Source: Arthrobacter sp. MMS18-M83 (lineage in GTDB: Bacteria; Actinomycetota; Actinomycetes; Actinomycetales; Micrococcaceae). Taken from it: 64,000 bases of DNA. Below the pieces are notes generated by a model. It was not told where the DNA came from. It did not search any database and saw only the letters and a list, made by a program, of their open reading frames with translations. The stretch covers positions 1,736,001-1,800,000 of the forward strand of contig NZ_CP113343.1 in the NCBI RefSeq assembly GCF_026683955.1, in the 5' to 3' direction. Both the position numbers and the translations under genes were made by a program. Positions 62,779 through 64,000 of this stretch are shown one piece after another (within the stretch, counting starts at the first letter, position 1; every line of letters starts with the position of its first letter).

Positions 62779-64000
62779 CGAGGGCTCCTTCAAAATCGCC
62801 GTCAACGACTGGATCGGTGGTCGGGGCGGTCGTGGGTGTCGTGCCGAAATTCGCCCAGGAGCCGGTGCCCTGGCTCAACCATTGGCCCTGGTCGGTGACG
62901 GTGCGGGTGGTGCCGGTTGTGTGGCCTGTGCCGCCGGCGGTATTGACGATGGAGCACAGGTCCTCGTGGGTGAAGCGCTGGTGCACCGCTGCCGCCCCGA
63001 GGCCCTTGTCGACCTCGCCGGCGCCCAGGACCTTGGCCAGGGTGACGGCGCGTTCCATTTTGTGCCGGATCTTCTGGGTTCCGGCAGCGGCGGCTTCCTT
63101 GAGCCAGAGCGCGGCGCCGGCGCCGATGGCCAGGAACTCTTCCTCGGCCTTGTTGGTGGGGCGGATGACCCGTTCGAGGGCACCGGACGGGGCCGGCGGG
63201 AAATGGGCGTCGATGATCGCCGGGGTCCCTGGGCGGGTGAGCTGGTGCCGTGCGACCTCCACCGGGCCGGCGTCCCCGACGTGGACGATGACGACCTCGG
63301 TCTCGGTGCCGCGGACCCAGACCATCTCACCCATCAGGGTGTGCGGGACGGAGTACCGGGACTGCTGAAAGGTGATCATGGGCGTGTTCGGCGGGACCTG
63401 GCGGGTGTGGCCGAAACTGGCCGTGACGGGGGTTTCCGGGACCGGGTGCAGCCGGGGACGTTCGAGAACGCGGAGCATGTCCTTGGGGATCTCCAGAGTG
63501 GCCCGGTGAACCCGCGAGTTCACCTCCTCCATGAACGCCTCACACGCAGCCTCCAGCTCGGCGAAGGACCGGTACTCGGGCAGCAGGTTCGTCTCTTTGG
63601 GGACGAGGTCGGCTTTGGCGATCTTGACCGCGTTCTCGACCCCGCCCTTGGAGGCCGGGTCGGCCGGGATGCACGTCTGCATGGACGTCGAATAGTGCCT
63701 GGAAAACGCCACGATCTGCGCGTTCCGCACGGGGATTCCGGCGACGTGCTCGATCGTGACCGTCTTCTCGTTGTCAGTCAAAATGTAGGTCGGGATCCCG
63801 CCGATCAGCCTAAACGTCCGGTCCAGGGCGGCGAAGACGCTCGGCATGGTCTTGTCCCGCAAGGCGATCACGATCCGGAACCGCGAGAAGGCCAGCCAAG
63901 CGACGAACAACACGGTCTTCACACCGTCAACCACGGGGCCATCCCCGTAGTCGAACTGGAGCCATAGACCCGGCTCCGGCGTCCAGGGCCGGTGCACGCG
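62768..64000 (-). CDS. istA: IS21-family transposase IstA, N-terminus outside window
   Basis: At least 410 residues. The DDE core shows Asp in LWLQFDYGDGP, Asp in TYILTDNEKTV and Glu in SKGGVENAVKIAK. The C-terminal part has YSVPHTLMGEMVWVRGTETE, the mu-type beta-barrel region. The upstream helix-turn-helix part lies beyond 64000. Confidence 0.9.
   Translation of the reverse strand, partial: RVHRPWTPEPGLWLQFDYGDGPVVDGVKTVLFVAWLAFSRFRIVIALRDKTMPSVFAALDRTFRLIGGIPTYILTDNEKTVTIEHVAGIPVRNAQIVAFSRHYSTSMQTCIPADPASKGGVENAVKIAKADLVPKETNLLPEYRSFAELEAACEAFMEEVNSRVHRATLEIPKDMLRVLERPRLHPVPETPVTASFGHTRQVPPNTPMITFQQSRYSVPHTLMGEMVWVRGTETEVVIVHVGDAGPVEVARHQLTRPGTPAIIDAHFPPAPSGALERVIRPTNKAEEEFLAIGAGAALWLKEAAAAGTQKIRHKMERAVTLAKVLGAGEVDKGLGAAAVHQRFTHEDLCSIVNTAGGTGHTTGTTRTVTDQGQWLSQGTGSWANFGTTPTTAPTTDPVVDGDFEGALDER

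Larger units (their letters stand above)
61843..64000 (-). mobile_element. IS21-family insertion sequence, one end outside window
   Basis: istA and istB overlap on the minus strand. The inner end begins about 61843 with TGTCAACGGCAACTTAGAAG and carries three 14-bp repeats. The other end lies past 64000. Confidence 0.8.

Overview
The window looks like an Arthrobacter-type member of the Micrococcaceae (high-GC Actinobacteria). The reasons are uniformly GC-rich codon use, a monomeric NADP-isocitrate dehydrogenase, a PerM-like (DUF6350) gene beside purN, a mycothiol-type maleylpyruvate isomerase and an LAXTG-anchored surface protein. This placement is inferred from gene content only. No rRNA or tRNA gene was seen.

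Layout. 1-9975: a phosphonate ABC transporter (phnCD, cut by the left edge), an oxidoreductase, two secreted repeat proteins (one with chaplin-like repeats that lack cysteine), a glycosylase-like protein, DoxX, and a proposed aminophosphonate module (phosphonatase-like HAD, GntR/HutC regulator, FAD oxidoreductase). 10068-21260: icd, a secreted serine protease, and a purH/purN/perM neighbourhood opened by a cell-wall sugar cassette (amino-sugar kinase, murQ, MFS). 22225-28576: a complete 3-hydroxybenzoate/gentisate pathway with its IclR regulator and two matching operators. 28686-35399: flotillin/NfeD, a polysaccharide deacetylase, a glycosyltransferase and UDP-glucose dehydrogenase.

35400-42925 is the most notable region. 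A 92-residue precursor aligns with the enterocin AS-48 class of head-to-tail circular bacteriocins. It is followed by a SpoIIM/DUF95 protein, three further membrane proteins and an ABC ATPase, and then by a convergent 876-residue LuxR-type ATPase regulator (LAL/MalT-like). Upstream of both the precursor and the regulator lie arrays of about five CAC-type heptamers (mostly CACCTAG or CACTCAT), mostly spaced 21-22 bp, that is two helical turns. The same arrays stand upstream of a secreted amidase gene (53946) and of an SDP-type toxin operon (58782-61842). I read this as an antagonism regulon, possibly driven by the LuxR regulator.

43642-64000 is accessory DNA: csp, a Phd/VapC pair, a DsbA-like fusion, several genes broken by single-base frameshifts (one a PheS-like paralogue), duplicated lipoproteins, and an sdp operon hit by an IS3-family element inside sdpC and by an IS21-family element at the start of sdpB. 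The single-base breaks may be real decay or assembly error.
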